From positions 620,001 to 684,000 of the forward strand of contig NZ_CP085301.1 of the NCBI RefSeq assembly GCF_020700235.1: a stretch of 64,000 nucleotides of DNA, written 5' to 3'. Positions 35,800 through 44,203 of this stretch are shown in pieces; positions within the stretch are counted from its first letter, which is position 1; each line of letters begins with the position of its first letter. The DNA is from Haladaptatus pallidirubidus (GTDB lineage: Archaea > Halobacteriota > Halobacteria > Halobacteriales > Haladaptataceae). The notes beneath the pieces were generated by a model. That model worked only from the letters and a program-made list of their open reading frames with translations, had not been told where the DNA came from and did no database searches. The position numbers and the translations under genes were made by a program.

Positions 35800-35906
35800 A
35801 GGCTGAAATACGACGCGCGGACATAAAAGGAAAGCGGGGGGACGAGTGTGACAAACAGAGTCAAGAGGAGGATTCGGCGGTACCACGGGCTGTTTCTGGC
35901 AGCTAA

Positions 35907-36223
35907 AATGACGGAGTTTGTGACACCATTTCCACAGATTCGAACGACGCGACCGACGCTTCGCGCCGTCTTCAGTTGCTCCAACTACCTCTCGCCGGAT
36001 TCGACCGCTTTCTTCCGGCTACTGCAGTCGGATAACTTCCGACGATGCCCGCGCTCACGGGCGCGACGCTTCCGACCTCGCGTTCGTCGCGCTTCAACCG
36101 GCGGGCCCGTTTCTCGACGGTCTCACGCTCGGCGCGCTCCTCTTGGGGGCGAGTTCGCCGCTCGCTATCATCGTAGCGCTCGGGTGGAAGCTCGTTTCCG
36201 TTTTCTCGACGCGAATCGAGTAG
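35907..36223 (+). pseudogene. Possible decayed small membrane-protein gene
   Basis: Two adjacent plus-strand frames look coding: DASRRLQLLQLPLAGFDRF up to about 36032, then, one frame over, HGRDASDLAFVALQPAGPF and a hydrophobic helix (TLGALLLGASSPLAIIVAL) to a stop at 36223. Together they would make a protein of about 100 residues, but no start codon fits and a frameshift separates them. The 500-bp gap 35800-36298 otherwise has no gene, only the short leaders of the flanking ones. Weak case. Confidence 0.3.
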
Positions 36224-36298
36224 TCGAGCACTCGTGTTTCGGGCGTTTCGACGGCGGCGTGCGAAACACGTTTTACGCACGGCTGAGATGACAGGCGC

Positions 36299-38143
36299 AT
36301 GAGCGAACTCGGCGATTTTTCAGACCACGGTCTCGATTCGGGCGACGAATCGGGGAGCGATGAGTCCGCCACCGGGTCGGAAGCCAGCGAAGCGAGAACT
36401 GGAACGGGAGAAACCGAAACGAAGACCGGAGACGACGGCTTCAACGAGATGGAACTCGACCCGGTCGGTGCCGACCACGGAATCGGAAGCCTCGCCGTGT
36501 CGGAGGGGTTGGCAATCGGCGAGGACGAAGACGACACGCGACTCCGCGCATACGTGACCGCGCCGAATCGGACGGACGTGCGAATCGGGAAGTATCTGCT
36601 CGTCCCCTATCCGGACGGGGAGAAACTGTTCTGTCGGATTACGACCCTCGAATACGCACAGGAGTTCCACAGCGATGACGCGACCGAGATTCACGCCCGG
36701 CGAGCTATGCGAAGCGGGCCGATAGACGAGACGGATTACAAATTCATGGCGACGTTGGAGCCGATTGCAGTACTCTTCGAAGATGGGAACGGCTTGAAGC
36801 GTCGGATGACCGACCGCGTTCCGAAACCCGAAACCGTCGTCAAGCATGCCCGCGACAAGCGCGACATCAAAACCGGGCTAAAGATTCCGGAGGACGGCGT
36901 CTTCCTCGGCCACCTCTCGGTGGGTGGCGAAAAGGTGAAAACCGCGGCGGAGCCGCCGACTATCGACTATCGCGTGAAAGATGATTATGAATCGGGCGAC
37001 CCGCTGGTTTTCCGGCACACGCTCGTCGCGGGGGGAACCGGGTCGGGGAAGACCCACGGCGCGAAGAACATGCTTCGACAGTATCTATCCGCGGAGCGAA
37101 CGTACCCGATGGACGACGGGCGCGATGCTCGGATGGCAGTCGTGCAGTTCGACCCGCAGGACGAGTACGCCCAGATGCACGACGACAACCCCGAGGTGGG
37201 GACGGAGGACGAGCGCACGTGGGAACGCGAGGGAGTTGCCCACGGCGGACACGACGAGACGAAGGCGTTCGTTCCGAAAGTGGGCGACGTCTCGTACTCC
37301 GCCAGCCACCACAACGCGGAACAAATCGAATTCACGATACCGTTTTCGATGGTTCGGGCCAATCCGTGGCTCGTCGCGGGTGCGAAACTCAACGACAACC
37401 AGTACGGCGCGCTCACTTTCCTGCTCAAGCGATTTTTCCGCAGTTACGGGGATGATGGAACGTATCAGAACTTCCTGTCGTATCTAGACGATCCGGCCCT
37501 GCGCGAGGAGTTGGACGAGAGCGGGAGGGTTCACGAGGCGACGTTCGACGCGGTCAAACGTCGCGTTCGGTCTGTTCCGAGCAGCGTCTTCGACCAGTCC
37601 GCCGAACCGATTACCGACCTCGTTTCACGGTTCGTTCGTCCGGGTCGATTGTCGGTGGTTCCGACGTACCACCTGCCGACGAGTCGGGCGAAGGAGATGG
37701 TTGTCCTCGCGGTGTCGAGCCTGTTAGTCGATGAAAAACTGTCAAACTCGCCAAACCACCCGGAAATCAAGGAGACGCCGTTGGTCGTCGGGATGGACGA
37801 GGCGCACAACTTCCTCTCGGACGCGGAAAGCGTGCAGGCCCAGAAGGTCATCGGCAAATTCACCGACGCCGCGAAACAGGGACGAAAAGAAAGGCTCGGT
37901 TTGTTCCTCATCACGCAAGACCCGCAGGACATCGCCGACCCGGTGTTCAAGCAGATAAACACGACCGTCGTGTTGAATCTGGGCGACGAGGACGCTATCA
38001 AGAGCGTGAACATCCCGCCGAACTTGGAAAAGAAAGTGCCGTACATGGAGAAGGGACAAATGGTCGTCTACTCACCGGACAACTCGGAGCCAGTTGAACT
38101 CATCGGCCTTCCGAAATGCGTCACCCGTCACGGGCGAGACTGA
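36299..38143 (+). CDS. herA: HerA-type DNA helicase/translocase
   Basis: Hexameric FtsK/HerA ATPase that drives DNA through NurA during end resection. The 614 residues start with about 80 acidic, low-complexity residues, then the HAS barrel domain (about 80-190), then a RecA-like domain with Walker A GGTGSGKTHG (about 244-253) and Walker B VVGMDEAHNFL (about 495-505). The final ITQDPQDI and the arginine near the end fit the family. The acidic N-terminal tail is a haloarchaeal addition. It is complete; nurA lies about 0.8 kb upstream on the same strand. Confidence 0.9.
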   Translation: MSELGDFSDHGLDSGDESGSDESATGSEASEARTGTGETETKTGDDGFNEMELDPVGADHGIGSLAVSEGLAIGEDEDDTRLRAYVTAPNRTDVRIGKYLLVPYPDGEKLFCRITTLEYAQEFHSDDATEIHARRAMRSGPIDETDYKFMATLEPIAVLFEDGNGLKRRMTDRVPKPETVVKHARDKRDIKTGLKIPEDGVFLGHLSVGGEKVKTAAEPPTIDYRVKDDYESGDPLVFRHTLVAGGTGSGKTHGAKNMLRQYLSAERTYPMDDGRDARMAVVQFDPQDEYAQMHDDNPEVGTEDERTWEREGVAHGGHDETKAFVPKVGDVSYSASHHNAEQIEFTIPFSMVRANPWLVAGAKLNDNQYGALTFLLKRFFRSYGDDGTYQNFLSYLDDPALREELDESGRVHEATFDAVKRRVRSVPSSVFDQSAEPITDLVSRFVRPGRLSVVPTYHLPTSRAKEMVVLAVSSLLVDEKLSNSPNHPEIKETPLVVGMDEAHNFLSDAESVQAQKVIGKFTDAAKQGRKERLGLFLITQDPQDIADPVFKQINTTVVLNLGDEDAIKSVNIPPNLEKKVPYMEKGQMVVYSPDNSEPVELIGLPKCVTRHGRD

Positions 38144-38272
38144 GTAATCGACACACTGATACGCTCCACTTTTAACCACCTCCTGCCAGTAGTTATCACA
38201 GTACCACTTTCTTCACTCACGAACCTGTTGCTGTGATTTGTATCTCGTCAATACTATTTAGTTAAATTTAAA

Positions 38273-38280
38273 TTTTTATA
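38273..38280 (+). promoter_or_regulatory. AT-rich promoter of the micropeptide gene
   Basis: tttttata lies about 26 bases before ATG 38302, inside a 50-bp segment (38244-38291) made almost only of A and T, the most AT-rich run in the window. A strong leaderless promoter is likely. Confidence 0.55.
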
Positions 38281-38301
38281 ATATATAATATCTGCTGTAC
38301 T

Positions 38302-38436
38302 ATGAGCCAAATGGCACTGTCGGAATACCTCGAATCGCATCCACGAATGATTGGCATCCTGTTCTCGGCGAGTCTGCTGTTGATGCAGGCCGGAACAGTT
38401 CTCGCGTGTTGTGGTGACGCTACTTCGGGACCCTAA
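38302..38436 (+). CDS. 44-residue membrane micropeptide (DUF7503-like)
   Basis: ATG 38302 to TAA 38434-38436. The product has a short polar N-terminus (MSQMALSEYLESHPRM), one hydrophobic helix (IGILFSASLLLMQAGTVLA), a Cys-Cys pair and a Gly-Pro end. Haloarchaea carry many such peptides with the same HPRMIG...LLMQAG...GP pattern, which I recall as DUF7503. The very AT-rich promoter suggests strong or regulated expression. It runs tail to tail into the CHAT-like gene and shares the four bases ctaa with its stop. Function unknown. Confidence 0.75.
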   Translation: MSQMALSEYLESHPRMIGILFSASLLLMQAGTVLACCGDATSGP

Positions 38437-40505
38437 CGGAGGTCAGCCGCAGTTATTTCGTCGCTCCAATACAGGTCATTTTCGAAAGTGACCGGCAACA
38501 CGCCACAGTTGAGATACTCGTCGAGTTCTGCTTCGGACACAATCCAACTGTCGAGAACTCCTGAATTGAGGTACTGCGTATCGTCGTCGTTGAGATGGGG
38601 CCGAAAAAGGGTTCCAATACCACGGATTTGTGAAGGATATACCATAATATCGACTTCGAAAGAATCCTCTTTCTCGTTCCTGACTCGCAGATGAAGCGGA
38701 CACCCACTCTCGCACTGCACCAGTCCCAACCCACCGTCACCGACGGTAATGTACCGATAACCGGTCAAAATTTCGCTTTTCGCTATTTCCAGCCCTGTCC
38801 GGAGCGAGAACCCGATGTTGAGAAGACGAGCGAGCGCCCGCCCGACTTTCGTCGCGCTGACGTTCGCGATTTCGGAAAGCGTGACGACGCCGCCGCGACT
38901 TCCGTTCTCGACCAGCGCCATTCCCTGCTCGTACGACCGGCAGGCGTTGAGCAAAAACGCCTTCGTGCGAACGACATCGAGCGTTCTAACGTCGAGATAG
39001 CCGTCGGAACACTGCATCCCTTGGTCATCGACGTGGCCGATGTAGTGAACGAAGTCGAGCGGTTTGGCGAACAACTCCGCGAGTTCGTCCGTCGTCAGGT
39101 CGTACGAAATTCCCACGTCGAACTCGATCAGGTCGCGGGAGCCGTAGAACTCGTTTACGACGCCCTCCTCTTCCATTCGCTCGTCGTTACAGACGACGTG
39201 AATTTCGATGCTCGAACCGTCGGGCGCTGTCCCTTCGATTCGGCGGCGACAGGACTCGACGGTCGTTTTGTTGCTTCCGAGCGGGTAGCCATCCCCTATC
39301 CACACGTGTTCGACCGAGTTCGACGGGTCGGGTTGCACGATGTCGTTCACCGACGTGGAGCTACCGGTACTCCGAACGAAGTCGGCGCGGTAGAACTCGG
39401 TCAACGGTTTCGGCTGTGACCGAACCGTGCGCGTGGTCGGTTTCGGCGGACACCGAACCAACGAAAGGTCGTTCGCAACGAACGGGAGACTTTCGACGTT
39501 GTTCGCCGCCGGCACCACGTCCGTCGTGAGATGCCAGTCCGGAAGGTGCGGTTCGAGCGTCTCGAACGGTACCGAGAGATACGCCGCCAGTCGCTCCGCG
39601 AGCGATGCGTCGTAGAGCGCGGCGAAGTCCAACTCAACCAGCGGCACAATCTGCTGGCGTTCGTATAAATCGACTTGATAATATCCTTCTGTCCGAGTGA
39701 GACAGTCGAAGAAGAACACCTGCTGGAGCGTGTTCGCCACCGCGTTCTCGAAGCCACCGGAACCCGTAAGCGGATGTTCGAATCCACTCGCCGCGAGACG
39801 CGGATACCTGCCTGGAACGACCTTCGCACCGAGGTAGTATGCGAGCGGCGTCGCCGTATAGACGGCGGCGCGTTGGCGCGGCACGACGAGCTCGACGCCC
39901 GTTTCGGGGCGCTCGAGACCGTCTGGTACGGAAAAATCATCTCCCCGTTCGATGAGCGGAGGATGGCCCCGAAGGGTCGGAAACGACCGTTCCGGACTCG
40001 TCGTTTTCAGCGCCGACCCGAACAGGGAGATTGCCCGCATAGAATCTTCGATGTCGTCCGTAACCGTGACGGTTCCCGCCGGTTGCTCGTGAAACGAGCG
40101 CGCGCCGACCCTCACCGGGATTTTTTCGTCGAAGTCGAGGATAACCGACTGATTCCGTTTTTCGATGTGCACCCCGCTTTCGACGGTGAGGTACAACTTC
40201 ATCGGTGCCGTGTTGAGTTCGAGGGTGTACGCACCCGCCGAAACCGTCGTTTCGTCGTCCGTGACGTTGTAGCTCGCCGCGAGGTCGCCGTCCCGCGTTC
40301 GGACGTACACTCCCGTAAGCTTCGGGATTTCTACTGTCTTCGTCTCAAATTCGACGGCGGCATCGACCGGAAAATGGAACGTCTTCGGGTCGGCGGGACG
40401 AAGCGTCGATTGGTCGGGTGTGTACAGTGCGAATCGGACGCTCTCGATGGGGTCTTCGATGAGCAACCCCGGTCGGTTCGGTGGGGGTTCGAATGCTGGT
40501 TGCAT
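38433..40505 (-). CDS. CHAT-domain (caspase-like) protein
   Basis: A soluble protein of 690 residues. The first about 370 residues form a beta-rich region without a recognised domain. The C-terminal part looks like a CHAT peptidase: LDFVHYIGHVDDQG gives the catalytic His (residue 491), and AFLLNACRSYEQGMALVENG gives the catalytic Cys (residue 522), with the following GGVVTLSEIANVSATKVGRA typical of the fold. Proteolysis is therefore predicted, not shown. The gene follows the DUF7504-like gene by four bases on the same strand, so both form an operon. It ends against the micropeptide gene. CHAT proteins elsewhere act in defence and programmed cell death, or as separases. Confidence 0.7.
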   Translation of the reverse strand: MQPAFEPPPNRPGLLIEDPIESVRFALYTPDQSTLRPADPKTFHFPVDAAVEFETKTVEIPKLTGVYVRTRDGDLAASYNVTDDETTVSAGAYTLELNTAPMKLYLTVESGVHIEKRNQSVILDFDEKIPVRVGARSFHEQPAGTVTVTDDIEDSMRAISLFGSALKTTSPERSFPTLRGHPPLIERGDDFSVPDGLERPETGVELVVPRQRAAVYTATPLAYYLGAKVVPGRYPRLAASGFEHPLTGSGGFENAVANTLQQVFFFDCLTRTEGYYQVDLYERQQIVPLVELDFAALYDASLAERLAAYLSVPFETLEPHLPDWHLTTDVVPAANNVESLPFVANDLSLVRCPPKPTTRTVRSQPKPLTEFYRADFVRSTGSSTSVNDIVQPDPSNSVEHVWIGDGYPLGSNKTTVESCRRRIEGTAPDGSSIEIHVVCNDERMEEEGVVNEFYGSRDLIEFDVGISYDLTTDELAELFAKPLDFVHYIGHVDDQGMQCSDGYLDVRTLDVVRTKAFLLNACRSYEQGMALVENGSRGGVVTLSEIANVSATKVGRALARLLNIGFSLRTGLEIAKSEILTGYRYITVGDGGLGLVQCESGCPLHLRVRNEKEDSFEVDIMVYPSQIRGIGTLFRPHLNDDDTQYLNSGVLDSWIVSEAELDEYLNCGVLPVTFENDLYWSDEITAADLR

Positions 40506-40509
40506 CGTC

Positions 40510-41214
40510 TCAGAGTCGTACCCAGTTCGTGCTTCGTTCGTAGGTGGGCACGTGCCATCGCTGTTCCGGCACCAGACCGTCGCGCTGGCGAAGTTCGATA
40601 CGCGCGTCGAACAAGGGCGACAGTTTCGTTACGAGGGGTGCGTCGTCTGCCATCGGCAGGTGGTAGTGGCCCATTCCCCGTACGCCCCGAGTAATCGCCG
40701 TGAGCATCCGCAAGAAACACTCGAACTCCGTTCGGGAGTACTGCTCGGCCAGAAAGCTCAACGAATCGACCGAAAGACGGAGGTGCGCCGGTTCCAGTCC
40801 GTCCGTCGTCATGTCGAAAAAGCCGATTGCGAGCATGATTTCTTCGGCGAGAGTCCAAAGCTCGTTTCGACCATCGCGCCGGGCGGGGAGTTCCACGTTC
40901 GAGACGCTGGCGCTGGCCGGTATCGACCGCTCGCCGTTTCGCTGGTCGATGACCCACACGTCGGAACTATCGAGTCGAACGCCGGTCGGAAGGCACGGTT
41001 CGACGTGTCGCGTGGTCGAGTCGGTCAGTGCCAAAATCCGTTTTCGGTCGGCGGCGGGGTCGCCCAGAAGCGTTCGCGTCGCTCTCGTACTGACGCGTTC
41101 GGACACCTGCCCGGTGACGAGGAGGTTACATCCGTCCGTTTTGAGTTCCGCGAGCAGCTCCGAGAATCCGGGGACGTTTTCGTCGCCGCGAAATTCGATA
41201 CCTTCGATCCCCAT
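40510..41214 (-). CDS. Degenerate RecA/KaiC-like protein (DUF7504-like)
   Basis: A 234-residue soluble protein. Strand and helix order (NLLVTGQVSERVSTRATRTL, then RILALTD, SSDVWVIDQ, ELWTLAEEIMLAIGFFD, LRLSVDSLSFLAEQ, ECFLRMLTAITRGVRGMGHY) resembles the KaiC/RadA core, but the Walker A lysine is missing: GQVSERVS stands where a GxxGxGKT loop would be. It is probably non-catalytic, a regulator or adaptor. It is the first gene of a two-gene operon with the CHAT-like gene. Haloarchaeal annotations name this family DUF7504, from memory. Confidence 0.7.
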   Translation of the reverse strand: MGIEGIEFRGDENVPGFSELLAELKTDGCNLLVTGQVSERVSTRATRTLLGDPAADRKRILALTDSTTRHVEPCLPTGVRLDSSDVWVIDQRNGERSIPASASVSNVELPARRDGRNELWTLAEEIMLAIGFFDMTTDGLEPAHLRLSVDSLSFLAEQYSRTEFECFLRMLTAITRGVRGMGHYHLPMADDAPLVTKLSPLFDARIELRQRDGLVPEQRWHVPTYERSTNWVRL

Positions 41215-41240
41215 TTTACTCTACTGATGATAGTAATGAG

Positions 41241-41250
41241 ATAAAAATAC
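41241..41250 (-). promoter_or_regulatory. TATA-like box for the DUF7504-CHAT operon
   Basis: Read on the minus strand, gtatttttat is centred about 31 bases before ATG 41214, giving a nearly leaderless transcript for the operon. Confidence 0.5.
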
Positions 41251-41323
41251 TCGGGTTGTCGTGGCGTCGTGAAACCGCGCCGATGGGTGAAACACTATGG
41301 CAACACCACCCGTAAATAGGAGT

Positions 41324-41752
41324 ATGGGAAAGCGGATTCTCGTTCCAATCGACGGGTCGGAGCAGTCCACGAAAGCGCTCGACTACGTGCTGACAGAGTT
41401 CCCGAATGCGGAACCCACCGTCATTAACGTCATCGACCCCATCGACGTCGGCTACACCTCGACGGTCGGGATGCCGGGGTACTCGGAGGAGTGGTACGAA
41501 GATTCGAAAGCGCGCGCGGAGGCGATGTTCACGGAGGCGCGGGAAATCGCGGACGAACACGGTAGGACACTCGCGACGGCGACGGAAGTCGGACGCCCGG
41601 CGCAGGTAATCGTTGACTACGCCGAGGAGAACGATTTCGACCACATCGTGATGGGCAGTCACGGTCGCTCCGGCGTCTCGCGGATTCTACTGGGAAGCGT
41701 CGCGGAAACCGTCGTTCGGCGGTCGCCGGTGCCCGTGACGGTGGTTCGGTAG
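41324..41752 (+). CDS. Universal stress protein, UspA family
   Basis: A 142-residue alpha/beta protein that binds ATP or other nucleotides in many members. The start RILVPIDGSEQSTKAL and the C-terminal ATP motif GSHGRSGVSRILLGSVAE with PVPVTVV are complete (G-2x-G-9x-GS). ATG 41324 begins the first strand; an earlier in-frame ATG would add nine residues. It lies between the CHAT operon and the KaiC-like gene. Paralogues like this are numerous in haloarchaea; see 49136. Confidence 0.92.
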   Translation: MGKRILVPIDGSEQSTKALDYVLTEFPNAEPTVINVIDPIDVGYTSTVGMPGYSEEWYEDSKARAEAMFTEAREIADEHGRTLATATEVGRPAQVIVDYAEENDFDHIVMGSHGRSGVSRILLGSVAETVVRRSPVPVTVVR

Positions 41753-42028
41753 CTCGGGTTTTCCGGCAGTTTCCCGACGGCAACCGTCCGAAACGAGCGA
41801 CGCGAGTTTTTCGGCGAGCGCGGTATGCAATCGACGTAACCGGCAAAAGTCGACAAATGGCACGACCAATAGACGCGGGAATTTACGCAACCGCCCGAAA
41901 CGAGCAATCTACACAACCGCGGACGGCCAGCACACCCACCGCGAACGAGTGAGAAGCGACAGCGACGAGTGAGCGGACCGACGACTGGAAGGAGGAGTGT
42001 TTTGGTCCAGATTTTTCCAGGGAAGAAG
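41753..42028. other. Intergenic stretch without a gene
   Basis: Contains no acidic open frame with coding character on either strand. It ends in the hairpin at 42029-42062. Confidence 0.5.
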
Positions 42029-42062
42029 GCCGAGACGAGTGCTATATGGCACTCGTCTCGGC
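42029..42062 (-). terminator. Perfect 14-bp hairpin after the KaiC-like gene
   Basis: gccgagacgagtgc (42029-42042) pairs perfectly with 42049-42062 around the loop tatatg. It sits 22 bp after the stop of the minus-strand KaiC-like gene and could end its transcript, or be a site for protein binding. Confidence 0.5.
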
Positions 42063-42084
42063 TCCCGATCGCAGAAAAAGGTGG

Positions 42085-43005
42085 TTAGAAAAGATTAGCC
42101 TGCTGATACACGCTGATACCTTCGTCGGTGATGTCGTAGGGTTTGATTTCGCGGGAGTGGTTCGCGTCCCGAATCTTCTGTATTTCGACCGCGAGTCGGG
42201 TTTCGCGGAAGTCGTCTGTGCCCCGGACGTATTGGAGCACGAACACGGCGTCGGTGAGGTATTCGATGATACCATGGCGGGAGGCGTAGGGATTGTCGTC
42301 GCTGGCCTCGCTCGTCAGCATGGTCGTCACGCCCGCTTCCTTCAAATTGCGGGGGAAATCGTAAATCTCGTTTCGACGCGTCGCGCGCTCTTCGTACATC
42401 ATTTCGAGCAGCGAGACGGAGTCGAGGACGAGGCGTGTCGCGTCGAAATCGCGGATAAGTTCGGGGAGTTCGCTCTGGATGCTCGACAGTGAGTTGGCCA
42501 TTTCGATGGGATCCAAATCGACGATCGCGAGCAGACCGTCTTCGACGTACTCGTCGTAGGGGCAGCCCTTCTCCGTTGCGCTATTGACGATTCGTTCGTG
42601 GCTCTCCTCTAACGTGACGTAGACGGCACTTTCACCTTGTGACAGCACGTGGTCTAAAAACTGGAGTCCGAAGGTGGTTTTTCCGGTTCCGGCGTTACCG
42701 ATGACTACCATCAGGGTTCGCTCGGGGACGCCGCCCTGAATCATGCTGTCGAGGCCGTCGATTCCGATGTCGGTTCTGGGAATGTTGGATTCGAAATCCT
42801 CGTCATCGAAGCTACCGGTGTCGAATCCACCGCTATCGAAACCATCACCGTCGAACCCGCCGCCGAAATCCGGTTCGCTTCCGGAACCTGCGCCGGGTGC
42901 GTTCGAAAGCGCGGATGCGAAGTCGTCGTCGAACAGCGACTCGCCGTCGGAGGAATCCGACGTGTCGATGTTTCTCGTGTCTTGCTCCGCACTGGGGGTT
43001 GCCAT
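42085..43005 (-). CDS. KaiC-like RecA-family ATPase
   Basis: A 306-residue protein. The first 75 residues are disordered, acidic and glycine-rich, with repeats of the kind GFDSGGFDTGSFDDEDFE. The RecA-like domain follows: Walker A GNAGTGKT (103-110), VYVTLEESHERI, and Walker B ATRLVLDSVSLL (about 195). It is the archaeal KaiC-domain ATPase type, regulators linked to signalling or motility, not a clock protein. ATG 43005 is the first usable start, but the frame stays open and protein-like for 55 more codons upstream (to the stop at 43171-43173) without a start codon. The gene is followed by the hairpin at 42029-42062. Confidence 0.85.
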   Translation of the reverse strand: MATPSAEQDTRNIDTSDSSDGESLFDDDFASALSNAPGAGSGSEPDFGGGFDGDGFDSGGFDTGSFDDEDFESNIPRTDIGIDGLDSMIQGGVPERTLMVVIGNAGTGKTTFGLQFLDHVLSQGESAVYVTLEESHERIVNSATEKGCPYDEYVEDGLLAIVDLDPIEMANSLSSIQSELPELIRDFDATRLVLDSVSLLEMMYEERATRRNEIYDFPRNLKEAGVTTMLTSEASDDNPYASRHGIIEYLTDAVFVLQYVRGTDDFRETRLAVEIQKIRDANHSREIKPYDITDEGISVYQQANLF

Positions 43006-43266
43006 CTCGTCCGCGCCGACCCCCGGGCCGTCCGCGGAGAAACCTTCGGTTCCGTCGGTCGAGGATTCGGACGAGCCGGATACGTCGGGAAAGTCAGGAG
43101 AATCGGACGTTTCTACCGGTTCGTCGTCAGTACCGCCGTCAGGATTTGGCGACGGGAAATTCGGCGCTCGCTAGCTTTGCTCGTGCGCACCGAATTCGGG
43201 ATTTGGACGGAAATCCTCATTATCCTGTCACTGGAACCCGGCGCAAATTAATGTTCGTGTCGGCGG

Positions 43267-43273
43267 CTTTTTG
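43267..43273 (+). promoter_or_regulatory. TATA-like box for the NAD kinase gene
   Basis: ctttttg is centred about 29 bases before ATG 43299, consistent with a nearly leaderless transcript. Confidence 0.4.
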
Positions 43274-43298
43274 AGCGCCGGGCGAGAACGAAGTCGTG

Positions 43299-44123
43299 AT
43301 GAACGTCGGTATCGTCGCGCAGAGGGGAAACGAACGGGCCGCGACACTCGCAGGGCGATTGCAGGAAACGCTCACGGAGGAGAGCGTAGCAGTTCGAATC
43401 GACGCCGCGACCGCCGAGCAGTTGGGCACTGACGGAGTCGATGTTTCGCGAATGGCAGAAAACGACCTCGTCGTGAGTATCGGCGGCGACGGAACCTTCC
43501 TGTTCGCCGCCAGCGGAGCGGAGGGGACGCCGATTCTGGGCGTGAACCTAGGAGAGGTCGGCTTTCTCAACGCCGTCGCGCCGGAGGAAGCAGTCAACGA
43601 AGTGTGCGCGGTCGTTTCTGAGTACCACGAAAACGGAAAAATCCCGTCACGGGCGGTACCGCGCCTTCGGGCGAGCGGGGAAGGCGACTGGTCGGTTCAC
43701 CCCGCACTGAACGAAATCGTCGTGCAGGGCGCACAGCGCGGTCACGGCCAAGGACTCGATTACGAAGTTCATATCGACGGCGTCGAGTACGGCGGCGGGC
43801 ACGCCGACGGGGTTCTGGTTTCGACGCCGACCGGAAGCACTGCGTACAATCTCAGCGAGGGTGGCCCGCTAGTGCACCCCGGTGTCGCTGGGCTGGTGTT
43901 GACCGAGATGTGCGCGAGCAATCCCATGCCGCCGCTCGTTTTCGACGCGAATCACGACGTCGTGATTCGCGTCGAAAACGCGCCGTTCGTGGTCGTCGGA
44001 AGCGACGGAACGCAGGTCCGAATCGAACCGCCCGAGACGATTACGGTGTCGCTCGCGCCGGAACCCGCCCGCATCGCCGGGCCGTCCACGAACTTCTTCG
44101 GAGCACTCTCTAAGTTGGATTGA
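43299..44123 (+). CDS. nadK: NAD kinase
   Basis: Phosphorylates NAD to NADP. The 274 residues carry the GGDG motif (62-65, in VVSIGGDGTFLFA), the NLGEVGFLN loop, a substrate NE motif in LNEIVVQG, and VSTPTGSTAYNLSEGGPLV. ATG 43299 is preferred to the GTG one codon upstream. It is divergent from the KaiC-like gene. It complements the nadABC operon at 27.6-31.1 kb, but the two are 12 kb apart and independent. Confidence 0.95.
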   Translation: MNVGIVAQRGNERAATLAGRLQETLTEESVAVRIDAATAEQLGTDGVDVSRMAENDLVVSIGGDGTFLFAASGAEGTPILGVNLGEVGFLNAVAPEEAVNEVCAVVSEYHENGKIPSRAVPRLRASGEGDWSVHPALNEIVVQGAQRGHGQGLDYEVHIDGVEYGGGHADGVLVSTPTGSTAYNLSEGGPLVHPGVAGLVLTEMCASNPMPPLVFDANHDVVIRVENAPFVVVGSDGTQVRIEPPETITVSLAPEPARIAGPSTNFFGALSKLD

Positions 44124-44203
44124 GGGACTAACTGCCGGAAACCTATCGGGAAGGAGTGCCGGAAGCGGAAGCCTCTAATTCTGTCTCTCACAACAGAGGG
44201 ACA

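Noticed and set aside
35559..35984. A minus-strand frame with a hydrophobic stretch (ILLLTLFVTLVPPLSFYV)
   Set aside because: It runs into the conserved gene at 35464-35799 in another frame, and the hydrophobic run is isolated; probably chance.
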